Below, piece by piece: positions 1 to 8,613 of a stretch of DNA of 64,000 bases. A model generated the notes under the pieces. It was not told where the DNA came from. It did no database searches and worked only from the letters and a program-made list of their open reading frames with translations. The stretch lies in the NCBI RefSeq assembly GCF_001552195.1, contig NZ_BCQS01000018.1:186001-250000 (forward strand), read 5' to 3'. The stretch is from Actinomadura latina NBRC 106108. Its GTDB lineage: Bacteria > Actinomycetota > Actinomycetes > Streptosporangiales > Streptosporangiaceae. The stretch's first letter is position 1, and every line of letters begins with the position of its first letter. Made by a program: the position numbers and the translations under genes.

Positions 1-602
1 AGGTTCAGGAAGCCGTGCTGGTGGAAGCCGGTCTCCGGGTCGGTGTTGCGGACGGGGTGGTGCAGCCCCGCCGTCGCCTTGAACGGCACGCGGGCGTCCA
101 CGACCGCCTTGATGCCGGTGGCCAGTTCGTCCGGGTCCGGGTAGAGGTGCGCCTTCACGCCGCCGGTGCGGAACTTTGCGCGGTGCCGGCGGGCCGCCAC
201 CTCGGCGATCATCGCGGGACGGCGGTCGTCGCGCGGGATCTCGACATAGACGGGCACGGTGGCGCGGCCGAGCAGGCGGAAGAACTCGTCCGGCTGCATG
301 CCGGCCGGGACGGCGACCTCCAGGCCGCGCACGGTGATCGGCAGGTCGGCGGCGGTGAGCAGGGCCTTCGCGGCCTGGCACGGCCCGCCGGGCGCGGTGA
401 CCGACACGTCGAGGGGCTCCCCGGCGAGCAGCGGGTACAGCTCGTCCAGCGCGGTCGCGGGCACGACGAGGGGGCCGACGAGGCCGGCGTACGGGGCGGC
501 GCGGTGCGCGCGGTGGGCCGGGACGGCGCCCGCGAGCGGCGCGAGGCCCGGCGGGAAGACGGCCGCGTCGTCGCACAGGCCGAGAGCGAACGCGGGAATC
601 AT
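1..602 (-). CDS. Unknown protein co-transcribed with hmgA (3' end cut by window)
   Basis: This open frame begins with an ATG at 602 that overlaps the hmgA stop by four bases (ATGA) and stays open to the window edge, so about 200 N-terminal residues are visible and the C-terminus is missing. The protein starts MIPAFALGLCDDAAVFPPG and later carries KFRTGG and KATAGLHHP motifs. There is no signal peptide or obvious membrane segment. I do not recognise a characterised family. The translational coupling suggests a role linked to tyrosine/homogentisate breakdown, but that is inference. Codon use is normal for the region, and the long open frame with strong third-position GC supports it being a real gene. 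Confidence 0.8.
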   Translation of the reverse strand, partial: MIPAFALGLCDDAAVFPPGLAPLAGAVPAHRAHRAAPYAGLVGPLVVPATALDELYPLLAGEPLDVSVTAPGGPCQAAKALLTAADLPITVRGLEVAVPAGMQPDEFFRLLGRATVPVYVEIPRDDRRPAMIAEVAARRHRAKFRTGGVKAHLYPDPDELATGIKAVVDARVPFKATAGLHHPVRNTDPETGFHQHGFLN

Positions 603-1789
603 CGCCGGCCCGCCCACGTCCAGGCATAGGCCGGGTCGTCGCAGGCCAGGCCGCCCTCGCCGAGTTCGAGCGGGTGGAAGGTGTCGACCATGACGGCGAG
701 TTCGTCGAAGAACTCGACGCCGATGCTGCGCTCGTAGGCGCCGGGCTGCGGGCCGTGCGCCAGGCCGCCGGGGTGGACGGAGACCGAGCCCTGCCCGATG
801 CCGGAGCCCCTGCGCGCCTCGTAGTCCCCGCCGCAGTAGAACATGATCTCGTCGGAGTCGACGTTGGAGTGGTAGTAGGGCACCGGGATCGACAGCGGGT
901 GGTAGTCGACCTTCCGCGGCACGAAGTTGCACACGACGAAGTTGTGGCCCTCGAACACCTGGTGGACGGGCGGCGGCTGGTGGACGCGGCCGGTGAGCGG
1001 CTCGAAGTCGTGGACGCTGAACGTGAACGGGTACAGGCAGCCGTCCCAGCCGACGACGTCGAAGGGGTGCCGCGCGTAGGTCATGCGGGTGCCGACGATG
1101 CCGCGCGAGGTGCGGTGCTTGACGAGGACCTCGACGTCGGTCTCGTCCGAGATGAGGGGATCGGACGGCCCGTGCAGGTCGCGTTCGCAGTACGGGGCGT
1201 TCTCCAGGAACTGGCCGTAGCGGGAGAGGTAGCGCTTCGGCGGTGCGACGTGGCCGGTCGCCTCGATCGCGTAGGCGCGCAGCGGCTGGTCGCCGGTCGG
1301 CAGCCACCGGTGGGTGGTGGACGTCGGGATGATGACGTAATCGCCCTGTCCGGCGGACAGCGTGCCGAAAACCGTCTCGACCGTGGCGGTGCCCGACTCG
1401 ATGTAGACGATCTCGTCGCCGGTCGCGTTGCGGTACAGCGGCGAGTCGGCGGCGGAGACGACATAGGAGAGGCGTACGTCGTTGTTGGCGAGGATCACCC
1501 GCCGCCCGGTGACGGCGTCGGTCTCGGCCCAGGTCTCCTTGGGGAACAGCTCGTGCAGCTTCAGATGCCGGGGCTTGAGCGGGTGGTTGGGGGTCGTCGC
1601 CATGTCCGGGACGTCCCAGACCCGGGAGTCCACGATCGCGGACGGGATGTCCCGGTGGTACAGGAGGGACGAGTCGGACGAGAACCCCTCTTCGCCCATC
1701 AGTTCTTCGAAGTAGAGCCGCTCGCCGCCGTCCCTGTGCTGGGTGTGGCGTTTCGGCGGCACGTGGCCGACCCGACGGTAGTGGGCCAT
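599..1789 (-). CDS. hmgA: Homogentisate 1,2-dioxygenase
   Basis: A 396-residue cytoplasmic Fe(II) ring-cleavage dioxygenase that converts homogentisate to maleylacetoacetate in tyrosine and phenylalanine catabolism. The N-terminus (HYRRVGHVPPKRHTQHR) and the C-terminal cupin motifs are typical. PYYHSNVDSDEIMFY near residue 303 and HPGGLAHGPQPG near 340 hold the expected iron-binding His/Glu residues. Length fits the bacterial family. A GGAGG ribosome site lies just upstream of the ATG. It is downstream of a MarR gene on the same strand and overlaps the next gene by four bases. The 75-base leader contains a TTAA-N4-TTAA dyad, suggesting direct control by that MarR protein (inference). Confidence 0.95.
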   Translation of the reverse strand: MAHYRRVGHVPPKRHTQHRDGGERLYFEELMGEEGFSSDSSLLYHRDIPSAIVDSRVWDVPDMATTPNHPLKPRHLKLHELFPKETWAETDAVTGRRVILANNDVRLSYVVSAADSPLYRNATGDEIVYIESGTATVETVFGTLSAGQGDYVIIPTSTTHRWLPTGDQPLRAYAIEATGHVAPPKRYLSRYGQFLENAPYCERDLHGPSDPLISDETDVEVLVKHRTSRGIVGTRMTYARHPFDVVGWDGCLYPFTFSVHDFEPLTGRVHQPPPVHQVFEGHNFVVCNFVPRKVDYHPLSIPVPYYHSNVDSDEIMFYCGGDYEARRGSGIGQGSVSVHPGGLAHGPQPGAYERSIGVEFFDELAVMVDTFHPLELGEGGLACDDPAYAWTWAGRR

Positions 1790-1807
1790 GTCCCTCGCCT
1801 CCGATGA

Positions 1808-1820
1808 TTAACGCATTAAC
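1808..1820 (-). promoter_or_regulatory. Candidate MarR operator in the hmgA leader
   Basis: On the minus strand this reads GTTAATGCGTTAA. It is both a direct repeat GTTAA-N3-GTTAA and a TTAA-N4-TTAA inverted repeat, about 20 bases upstream of the hmgA start. The same GTTAA-N3-GTCAA arrangement occurs in the leader of the MarR gene at 2434-2446. The shared motif suggests one regulator binds both places. No binding data are available here. Confidence 0.5.
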
Positions 1821-1864
1821 TACTTTGTGCCGACACTACGACTCTTCTCCCGTCCAGGGAAGGG

Positions 1865-2404
1865 TTAACTGCGTTCCCGTGCGCCGAAGGCGGTACGGCC
1901 GGAGATGAGCTTGTCCAGCAGCATGATCAGCATGCGCTGCTCGGTCTCGGTCAGCGTGCCCGCCCACTGGCGTTCGCGCTCGTGCTGCCCGGCGAAGATC
2001 TCCAGCATCGCCTCCCGGCCCCGCTCGGTCAGCGACAGGATCACCGACCGGCCGTCCCGCTCGCCGGGGGCGCGGGCCATCATGCCGTCCGCGATCAGCG
2101 TCTTCGCGAGGTTGGAGACCGCGGCCCGGCTCATCCCGGCGAGCGTGGCGGCGCGCCCCGGCTCCAGCGGCCCGGCCAGCCACGTCACGAACAGCAGCCG
2201 GAACCCCGCCCACGAATGCCCGCGCGGCCGGTGCACCGTGGACTCCAGGTCATAGGTGACGATCGCCGAGGCCCGGTTGAGGGTGAGCAGCAGCCGGGTC
2301 GCGAGCCGGTCGGAGAACCCGAACTCCTCCGAGAGCCGCCGTCCCGCGAGGTCGACGAACGTCCAGAAGCCGGGATCGTCCCGTTCGCCGTCTTCCGCGC
2401 TCAT
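1865..2404 (-). CDS. MarR-family transcriptional regulator
   Basis: A 179-residue winged-helix regulator. The recognition region is visible as AGMSRAAVSNLAKTLIADG, followed by the wing (RDGRSVILSLTERG) and an alpha-helical dimerisation segment containing LTETEQRMLIMLLDKL. An extended N-terminal helix precedes the domain. It lies immediately upstream of hmgA on the same strand and is the likely local regulator of aromatic catabolism; MarR proteins commonly respond to aromatic acids. Its own leader carries a long dyad (2422-2449), so autoregulation is plausible. Ligand and targets are inferred from position and the shared leader motif. Confidence 0.88.
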   Translation of the reverse strand: MSAEDGERDDPGFWTFVDLAGRRLSEEFGFSDRLATRLLLTLNRASAIVTYDLESTVHRPRGHSWAGFRLLFVTWLAGPLEPGRAATLAGMSRAAVSNLAKTLIADGMMARAPGERDGRSVILSLTERGREAMLEIFAGQHERERQWAGTLTETEQRMLIMLLDKLISGRTAFGARERS

Positions 2405-2421
2405 GGCCTCGCATCCCAGAT

Positions 2422-2449
2422 CCGGTTCATAGTTTGACTATTTAACCGG
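2422..2449 (-). promoter_or_regulatory. Long dyad upstream of the MarR gene (candidate autoregulatory operator)
   Basis: The arms ATAGT (2429-2433) and ACTAT (2437-2441) flank a three-base centre. A second outer pair, CCGGTT (2422-2427) and AACCGG (2444-2449), has an axis only half a base away. The near-perfect 28-base dyad begins 18 bases upstream of the MarR start, in the expected promoter position. It includes the GTTAA-N3-GTCAA direct repeat shared with the hmgA leader. Confidence 0.55.
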
Positions 2450-2501
2450 GCGGACGGCCGGTGTGTCAGCGAGGGATCACCCGGGAGGGCGTTCCGCGCT
2501 G

Positions 2502-3113
2502 CTAGCGGAACTCGCGGGCGATCTCGGTGAGGGCCTCGTCGACCGCGTCGGGCATCGTCCGGACCGGCTGCTCTTCGATCCAGGTCAGCGACGCGATGCG
2601 GAGGGCGGTCATGAAGGCGCCGGCCATGATGCGGGGGCGGAGGCCGCCGGGCGGGAGGCCGTCGCGGGCGGCGATCAGCTCGGCCAGGGAGCGTTCGAGT
2701 CCGGCGTAGTGGGCGAGCTGCCGGGCCAGCACGGACGGGTGGTTGCGGGCGAGCCGGACCTGCGCCGCCCACTGCGGGTCGAGCGCGCCGAACTGGTCGT
2801 GGACGGCGTCGAACGACGCCCGCAACGCCGTCCAGGACGACTCGTCCGGCGGACGTTCCTCGAACGTCTCCAGCAGGGACCGCATCCGCTGCTCGCCGCT
2901 GTAGAGGAGCGCCTCCTCCTTGCCGCCGAAGTAGTTGGAGAAGGTGCGCCGGGAGACGCCGGCGGCGTCCGCGATCGCCTCGACGGTGACCTCGTCCAGG
3001 CCGTGCTCGACGGCGAGGCGCATCGCGGCCTCGTGCAGGGCGCGGCGCGTCGCCTCCTTCTTGCGCTCGCGCAGGCCGCCCTTGGGCTCGCGCAGTCCGC
3101 CGGAGGTCTCCAT
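2502..3113 (-). CDS. TetR-family regulator
   Basis: A 203-residue regulator with an N-terminal TetR helix-turn-helix (residues about 17-60): ALHEAAMRLAVEHGLDEVTV, then IADAAGVSRRTFSNYFGGKE. The C-terminal part is a helical ligand domain without recognisable specificity. It is divergent from the acyl-CoA synthetase gene at 3304, and the 190-base spacer holds an ATAC-N5-GTAT dyad. This arrangement suggests local repression of the synthetase, with an acyl-CoA or fatty acid as possible ligand (inference). Confidence 0.9.
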   Translation of the reverse strand: METSGGLREPKGGLRERKKEATRRALHEAAMRLAVEHGLDEVTVEAIADAAGVSRRTFSNYFGGKEEALLYSGEQRMRSLLETFEERPPDESSWTALRASFDAVHDQFGALDPQWAAQVRLARNHPSVLARQLAHYAGLERSLAELIAARDGLPPGGLRPRIMAGAFMTALRIASLTWIEEQPVRTMPDAVDEALTEIAREFR

Positions 3114-3261
3114 GGTCAGCCCAGCCTACTCACGGTTCGCGCAGGACCCGCCGAGGCGGACGAGCCGGTACCCGCCGCGAAGGGCGGTTCGTTGTCAGCT
3201 TCGTAACAACAACAGCGCTGAAGAGCTGGGTTGAGGTAGAAGAGTACGAATAGCCGCTTTT

Positions 3262-3274
3262 ATACGGTCGGTAT
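3262..3274 (+). promoter_or_regulatory. Candidate TetR operator (ATAC-N5-GTAT)
   Basis: The sequence ATACGGTCGGTAT is an inverted repeat about 30 bases upstream of the acyl-CoA synthetase start, in the divergent spacer with the TetR gene. Position and symmetry fit a TetR operator. The arms are short, so confidence is modest. Confidence 0.4.
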
Positions 3275-3303
3275 CCGGAATCACTGACCCTCGGAGGCGG
3301 TAG

Positions 3304-4905
3304 ATGAGCGGACGATCGGAGTTCGGGCGCCGCACGGCGTCGGCCGCGCGGGCGGGCGGCATGTTCGCCCGCAGCGGGCTGTGGCGTCCCGGACCGCCGC
3401 TGAAGGTCGCCCGCCAGCTCAACGCGCTGCGCCGCTGGGGCACGCTGCTCGGCGGGACGGTCGCGTCCGCCGCCGCCCGCGACCCCGACGCCGTCGCGAT
3501 CATCGACGACGTCGGGGAGCTGACCTACGGCGAGGTCGACACCCGCACCGACCGCCTCGCCGCCGCGCTCGGCCGGTTCAACGACTCGCCCCGCGTCGCG
3601 GTGCTCTGCCGCAACCACCGCGGCATGGTCGAGGCGCTCGTCGCGTGCAGCAAGCGCGGCTCCGACCTCCTCCTGCTCAACACGGGGATGAGCACCGAGC
3701 AGCTCCTCACCGTCCTGCGGCAGCAGCAGGTGGACGTCGTGATCGCCGACTCCGAGTTCGCCGGGTTCATCGCGGCCGTGCCGAAGACCGTCCACGTCAT
3801 CACGGCCGGCGGGACGGGCTCGGAGCTGGAGAACGCCATCGCCACCGCGCCCGCCGGGCCGGTCGAACCGCCGGCCAGGGCGGGCCGGACGATCGTCCTC
3901 AGCTCGGGCACGACCGGCCGTCCCAAGGGCGCCGACCGGCACTCGCGCCCGGGTCTGTCGCCGCTCACCTCGATCCTGTCCCGCATCCCGTACCGGGTGC
4001 ACGAGCGGATGTTCATCGAGGCGCCGCTGTTCCACACCTGGGGTTACGCGATGCTGCAGACGGCGATCTCGCTGCGCGCCACGATCGTCCTGCGGTCCCG
4101 GTTCGACCCGGAGCAGACGCTCCGCACGGTCGAGGCCACCGGGGCGACCGCGCTCGTCGCCGTGCCGGTCATGCTGCAGCGCATCCTGGACGTCCCGGAG
4201 ACCGCGCGGCGCAAGTACGACACGTCCTCGATGCGGATCGCCGCGCTGAGCGGCTCTGCCCTGCCCGCGACGCTCGCGACCGCGTTCATGGACGAGTTCG
4301 GCGACGTCCTCTACAACCTGTACGGGTCGACGGAGGCGTCCTGGGTCACCATCGCCACCCCCGCCGACCTGCGCGCCCGCCCCGACACCGCCGGCACGCC
4401 GCCGCCCGGGACGAAGGTCGCGATCCTGGACGAGGGCGGCCGTCCCGTCCCGCCCGGCACCACCGGACGGATCTTCGCCGCCAACGAGCTGCTGTTCGCC
4501 GGCTACACCAGCGGCGACACCAAGGAGATGCGGGACGGCCTGATGAGCCTCGGCGACGTCGGCCACCTCGACGAGGACGGCCGGCTGTTCGTGCAGGGCC
4601 GCGACGACGACATGATCGTCTCGGGCGGGGAGAACGTCTTCCCCGCCGCGATCGAGGAGGTCCTGGACAAGCTTCCGCAGATCCGGGAGGTCGCCGTCAT
4701 CGGCGTCCCGGACGACGACTTCGGGCAGCGCGCCGCCGCGTACATCGTCCTGCGGGAGGGGGAGACGCTCGACGCCGACGCCGTCCGCGCCCACGTCCGG
4801 GACCACCTGGCGCGCTTCGCCGTGCCCCGCGACGTCCACTTCCTGGACGCCCTGCCGCGCAACGCCACCGGCAAGATCCTCCGCCGCTCCCTGCCCGCCG
4901 GCTGA
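3304..4905 (+). CDS. AMP-forming acyl-CoA synthetase (FadD-like)
   Basis: A 533-residue enzyme of the ANL superfamily that activates a carboxylate with ATP and then forms the CoA thioester. Visible motifs in order: the P-loop VLSSGTTGRPKGAD near residue 198, the A5 motif YGSTEAS near 340, the hinge region (GDVGHLDEDGRLFVQGRDDD) near 417, and the catalytic lysine motif NATGKILRR near 520. A 60-residue Arg-rich N-terminal stretch precedes the domain. A GGAGG site supports the ATG start. It is divergent from a TetR gene and ends 12 bases from a convergent hydrolase gene. The substrate (medium/long-chain or bulky acid) cannot be read from sequence. Confidence 0.92.
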   Translation: MSGRSEFGRRTASAARAGGMFARSGLWRPGPPLKVARQLNALRRWGTLLGGTVASAAARDPDAVAIIDDVGELTYGEVDTRTDRLAAALGRFNDSPRVAVLCRNHRGMVEALVACSKRGSDLLLLNTGMSTEQLLTVLRQQQVDVVIADSEFAGFIAAVPKTVHVITAGGTGSELENAIATAPAGPVEPPARAGRTIVLSSGTTGRPKGADRHSRPGLSPLTSILSRIPYRVHERMFIEAPLFHTWGYAMLQTAISLRATIVLRSRFDPEQTLRTVEATGATALVAVPVMLQRILDVPETARRKYDTSSMRIAALSGSALPATLATAFMDEFGDVLYNLYGSTEASWVTIATPADLRARPDTAGTPPPGTKVAILDEGGRPVPPGTTGRIFAANELLFAGYTSGDTKEMRDGLMSLGDVGHLDEDGRLFVQGRDDDMIVSGGENVFPAAIEEVLDKLPQIREVAVIGVPDDDFGQRAAAYIVLREGETLDADAVRAHVRDHLARFAVPRDVHFLDALPRNATGKILRRSLPAG

Positions 4906-4917
4906 CCGCCCGGCAGG

Positions 4918-5823
4918 TCACTTCGACTCGACGCGGCCGAGGGGGGCGGCGCTGTTCGCCAGTTCGGCGCTCGCGGTCGTCCAGCCGGTGTCGGACGGGT
5001 CGAGCGCGCTGCGCAGGAACGCGGCGGTGAGCCGCTGGACCAGCGCGACGCGTTCGGGGCTCTCGTCCGTCGTCTCCGTGACGGTGTAGCCGGAGATCCC
5101 GCCCAGCGAGTGCTCCGCCTCGGGCAGGGAGAGCAGGCTCGTGGCGCCCGGGCTCAGGTGGTACGCGTCGGTGAACCAGTCCGGCCCCCGGACGGTCAGG
5201 GCGGACTGGTCCTTCTCCCCGGCCACCACCAGGGTCGGCGTGGTCAGCTCCGTGAAGTCCGGGTTCATGAAGGAGAGGTTCTCGGCGGCGAACGGCGTCA
5301 GGTCGGCGCCGCCCGTGCCCGCGGCGGCGAGCAGTACCCCGGCCTTGACCCGCGGGTCGGACCTGGTGGCGCCCGGGACGCCCTCGGCGTCGAGGACGCG
5401 CGCGCCCAGCAGCATGCCCGCCGTCTGGGCGCCCCAGGAGTGCCCGGCGACGGCGATGCGGCCGCGGTCGAGGCGTCCGGCGAGGCCGGGGACGGCGGCT
5501 TCGACGGCGTCCAACCCGTCCAGGACGCGGGTCAGGTCCTCGGCGCGGATGCGCCAGATCTCCGGGTGGCGGGGGTCGCCGGGCGTGACGTTCAGCCGAC
5601 GCGAGTCGAGGTGGGTCGGCTGGACGACGGCGAAGCCGCCGGCGGCCCAGAAGTCGGCCAGCGGGGCATAGCCGTCCATCGACTCCCCGAAGCCGTGCGA
5701 GAACACGATGATGGGCAGGTCGCCGCCGGTCACCGGCGCCGACACCCTGACCTGGACGTCCTCGCCGCGGCCCGGGGCGGGCAGCACCACCGGGCGTACC
5801 GAGATGACAGGAGCGTGGGGCAT
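4918..5823 (-). CDS. Alpha/beta hydrolase, PAF-acetylhydrolase/chlorophyllase-like
   Basis: A 301-residue serine hydrolase without a signal peptide. It shows the oxyanion-hole region VFSHGFGESMDGY, the nucleophile elbow AGHSWG (serine near residue 126), an acidic region VVAGEKDQSA and a late His motif (EAEHSLGG). The layout resembles platelet-activating-factor acetylhydrolase-like and dienelactone hydrolase-like enzymes of actinobacteria. It is divergent from the TetR gene at 5970, and the spacer carries a perfect GGAAC-N3-GTTCC dyad. The substrate is unknown; an ester or lipid is likely. Confidence 0.85.
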   Translation of the reverse strand: MPHAPVISVRPVVLPAPGRGEDVQVRVSAPVTGGDLPIIVFSHGFGESMDGYAPLADFWAAGGFAVVQPTHLDSRRLNVTPGDPRHPEIWRIRAEDLTRVLDGLDAVEAAVPGLAGRLDRGRIAVAGHSWGAQTAGMLLGARVLDAEGVPGATRSDPRVKAGVLLAAAGTGGADLTPFAAENLSFMNPDFTELTTPTLVVAGEKDQSALTVRGPDWFTDAYHLSPGATSLLSLPEAEHSLGGISGYTVTETTDESPERVALVQRLTAAFLRSALDPSDTGWTTASAELANSAAPLGRVESK

Positions 5824-5902
5824 GGGTTTCTCCTCGCTGAGTAACGTGAACAGCGCGGCGCGGCCTGGTCACGGGCCGCCTGCTCTGGCATGCTGAACAA
5901 GT

Positions 5903-5915
5903 GGAACGATGTTCC
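5903..5915 (+). promoter_or_regulatory. Candidate TetR operator (GGAAC-N3-GTTCC)
   Basis: A perfect five-base-arm inverted repeat, GGAACGATGTTCC, lies between the divergent hydrolase (start 5823) and TetR (start 5970) genes. A further GTTCCG copy lies 26 bases downstream. It is a plausible shared operator for autoregulation and hydrolase control. Confidence 0.45.
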
Positions 5916-5969
5916 GGTTGCGACTATACGGATCGTGGTTCCGCTTAGCAACATGGAGGCGACAGCACA

Positions 5970-6551
5970 GTGGTCCGGAGCGGATCGGAATCGCCCGCCC
6001 CTCGGAAGCGGGCCGACGCCCGGCGCAACGAGGAGGCGCTGCTGGAGGCGGCCGCCGCCGCCTTCGTCGCGTCCGGCGTCGACGCGCCGGTGCGCGACAT
6101 CGCGGCCAAGGCGGGCGTCGGCGTCGGCACGATCTACCGCCACTTCCCGACGCGGGCCGATCTCATCGTCGCCGTCTACCGGCACCAGGTGGAGGCGTGC
6201 GCGGCGGCGGGCCCGGCCCTGCTGGCTGACGCCGGCTCCCCGTACACCGCGCTGGTCCGCTGGATCGATCTCTTCGTCGACTTCCTGGTCACCAAACACG
6301 GCCTCGCCGAAGCGCTGCAATCCGGCGACGCGACCTTCACGACCCTGCACGAGTACTTCGTCGACCGGCTCGTGCCCGTCTGCGCCGAACTGCTCGACGC
6401 CGCCGCCGGAGCGGGCGAGATCCGCTCCGACATCGAGGCGCTCGGCCTGATGCGCGGTGTCGGCAACCTCTGCATCGGCGCCGGCAAGGACCCCCGGTAC
6501 GACGCCCGCCGCATGGTCGACGTCCTCCTCGCCGGCCTGCGCGTCCACTAG
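5970..6551 (+). CDS. TetR-family regulator
   Basis: A 193-residue regulator with a standard N-terminal helix-turn-helix: EALLEAAAAAFVASGVDAPV followed by AGVGVGTIYRHFPTRADLIV, residues about 20-65. The GTG start at 5970 has a GAGGCGAC site upstream. The C-terminal domain resembles the SbtR-like TetR group (inference). It is divergent from the alpha/beta hydrolase, which it probably represses. Confidence 0.9.
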   Translation: MVRSGSESPAPRKRADARRNEEALLEAAAAAFVASGVDAPVRDIAAKAGVGVGTIYRHFPTRADLIVAVYRHQVEACAAAGPALLADAGSPYTALVRWIDLFVDFLVTKHGLAEALQSGDATFTTLHEYFVDRLVPVCAELLDAAAGAGEIRSDIEALGLMRGVGNLCIGAGKDPRYDARRMVDVLLAGLRVH

Positions 6552-6602
6552 CGCGGAAGCTCGCCAGGGCGGCGGCTCACTGGGGTGGCGGCCCGCGCCT
6601 CG

Positions 6603-7025
6603 TCAGGCGCCGGCGGACGGCCGGCGCGTCTCGACGGTGAACCAGAGGCGGGTGCGGCCGGGGCACTGGTCCAGGCCCCACTCGCCGGCCAGCGCGTCGA
6701 TGACGGTCAGGCCGCGGCCGTGGTCGAGGCGGCGGCGGCCGTGCGGATCGGCGCCGGCCTCGTCGGTGTGGGCGGGGCCGTCGTCGGCGATCTCGACGCG
6801 CAGGGCGCGGCCGTCGGTCGCGACCGTCACGGTGACGAGCCCGGAGCCGTGCAGGACGGCGTTGGCCACCGCCTCGGCCGTCATCAGCTCGACGTCGTCG
6901 AGAACGTCCTCGGCCGCGATGACCTTCGCGGCGAGATCGCGGACGGTCCGGCGGGCGCGGCGGCCGCCTTCGCCGCCGACGCTGAAGCCGAACGGCTCGC
7001 CGAGCCGTTCCATCCCCACGGTCAC
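6603..7025 (-). CDS. RsbW/SpoIIAB-like ATP-binding protein (anti-sigma factor-type kinase domain)
   Basis: About 140 residues forming a single HATPase_c domain. The N-box is EAVANAVLHGSG, the G1 box EIADDGPAH and the G2 region GRGLTVIDALAGEWG. Such stand-alone domains act as anti-sigma factors or serine kinases in partner-switching systems, and actinobacteria carry many copies. I placed the start at the GTG at 7025, which has AGGTG ten bases upstream; a TTG at 7061 is an alternative. No anti-anti-sigma or sigma gene is adjacent, so the partner is unknown. Confidence 0.8.
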   Translation of the reverse strand: MTVGMERLGEPFGFSVGGEGGRRARRTVRDLAAKVIAAEDVLDDVELMTAEAVANAVLHGSGLVTVTVATDGRALRVEIADDGPAHTDEAGADPHGRRRLDHGRGLTVIDALAGEWGLDQCPGRTRLWFTVETRRPSAGA

Positions 7026-7278
7026 TCGATCACCACACCTGGATTCGGAAGCGCAACGCAATCATTCCCCTGCGCTGAGTGATGGGCAATGCGACCGATG
7101 TATTGATCTTGGCCTTTCCGGGACAGGGGGGCCGGATGATACTCACCGAGGCCCACAAATCGGGTGTTTTCTCCGTCCCGTGGCGAGAATCACCGGACGC
7201 CCTCCGTGTGTAACCATCCGTTTCGGCAGCGTTTTCCGCCGGGTGGGGCGGGGACGCAGGTCGCCCCGGAGGTGCGTC

Positions 7279-8553
7279 ATGCAAGCGGTCGTCCTCGCCT
7301 GCGCCGCGCAGGCCGTTTACATCGTCGCCTATGTCCTGTTCAAGACGGCCACCGAGCCGATGCCCCAGATCGGGGGGCGGCACCCGCTGCACGCCGCCGG
7401 ACGGCTCGTGCGCAGCCCGCGCTGGTTCGCCGGCGTCGCCGTCCTGCTGGCGGGCTTCGCGCTCTCCGCCGTCGCGCTCGTCACGCTGCCCGTGGCCGCG
7501 ACCCTGCCCGCCTACGCGCTGGGACTCCTCCCGCTGCTGATCGTGGGGATGAGCGGCTTCGGTGAGCGGCCGACGTCGCGGGAGTGGCTCGCCGTCCTCA
7601 TCACCGTGGCCGCGATGGCCACCGCGGCGCTGTCGGTGCTGCCGGGCCACGGCGAGTCGCTGCGGGACGCCCTGCACCGCACGGGCGGCGCCGAGGCGGC
7701 CGGCGCGCTCACGCTGTGGAAGGCGGGGCTGGTGTGCGTGCCGTCGCTGGCCCTGCCGCTCTGGATGCTCTGCGTGCGCGACCGCATGGTCAGCGGGCGG
7801 CATGCGCGCCCGCTGACCGGGATCGCCTACGGCCTCGGCGCGGGCGTCCTGCTCGGCGCCACCGAGGTCTTCGGGCAGGGCATGGCGATGATGCTCGCGG
7901 CGGGCCGGGGCGCGGACGTGCTGACCTCGCCGCACCCGTACCTGTTCCTGCTCGCCGGCCTGCTCGGGCTCGTGCAGCTGTCGATCGGCCTGCAGCGCTG
8001 CCGCCTCACGATCATCGTCACCGTCGTCACGGTCACCGCGAAGACGCACCTGCTGCTGTCGGCCACGCTGCTCTACGGGGAGCCCTGGCCGCGCGAATCG
8101 GCGCCGCTCCTGCTGCGGATCGCGGGCGTCGGGCTGGCCGTCCTCGCCCTGTCGGCCTTCCCCCGCCACGAGCGCCGGATGCGCCGCGCCCGCCGGGCCA
8201 TGCCGGCCGCGCAGCCCGCGCGGCCGGCGCGGACCTCGGCGCGGCCCTCGGCGCCGCCCGCGTATTCGCACCCCCTGCCCGCCGTCCTGCCCGCGCCGCA
8301 CCCGGCGCCGCACCCGGAGCCGAACCCCGCGCCGCCCGCCGTCCCGTCCGGATACCCGCAGGGGCTGTCCGGCGTTCCGTCCGCCTGGGCGGGCTCGCTG
8401 CCCGGGGGCCCGGCCTCGCGGTCGCGCGTACCGCCCGCGGGCGGCCGGGCGGCGGTGCCGCCGCCGCAGCTCGGCGCGTCGCCGCCCGCGTGGTCGAGTT
8501 GGGTGGACGGCGGCCGGGAGGCGCCGCGCACTCACCCCTCCCAGCTGGGCTGA
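7279..8553 (+). CDS. Polytopic membrane protein with Pro/Ala-rich cytoplasmic tail (EamA/DMT-like)
   Basis: A 424-residue protein. The start at 7279 is supported by a GGAGGTG site. Residues 1-305 contain about nine hydrophobic helices (for example LVTLPVAATLPAYALGLLPL), resembling drug/metabolite-transporter-type proteins with paired helices. The last 115 residues are Pro, Ala and Arg rich and probably disordered. No catalytic motif is visible. It stands alone between the anti-sigma-like gene and an SCO6745-family gene. A transport role is inferred from topology only. Confidence 0.7.
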   Translation: MQAVVLACAAQAVYIVAYVLFKTATEPMPQIGGRHPLHAAGRLVRSPRWFAGVAVLLAGFALSAVALVTLPVAATLPAYALGLLPLLIVGMSGFGERPTSREWLAVLITVAAMATAALSVLPGHGESLRDALHRTGGAEAAGALTLWKAGLVCVPSLALPLWMLCVRDRMVSGRHARPLTGIAYGLGAGVLLGATEVFGQGMAMMLAAGRGADVLTSPHPYLFLLAGLLGLVQLSIGLQRCRLTIIVTVVTVTAKTHLLLSATLLYGEPWPRESAPLLLRIAGVGLAVLALSAFPRHERRMRRARRAMPAAQPARPARTSARPSAPPAYSHPLPAVLPAPHPAPHPEPNPAPPAVPSGYPQGLSGVPSAWAGSLPGGPASRSRVPPAGGRAAVPPPQLGASPPAWSSWVDGGREAPRTHPSQLG

Positions 8554-8613
8554 TTCAATCTAGTCATTGTCAAGATACGATGGGAGGCGTTTCCGAGGGA
8601 AGGAGCCGACGCG

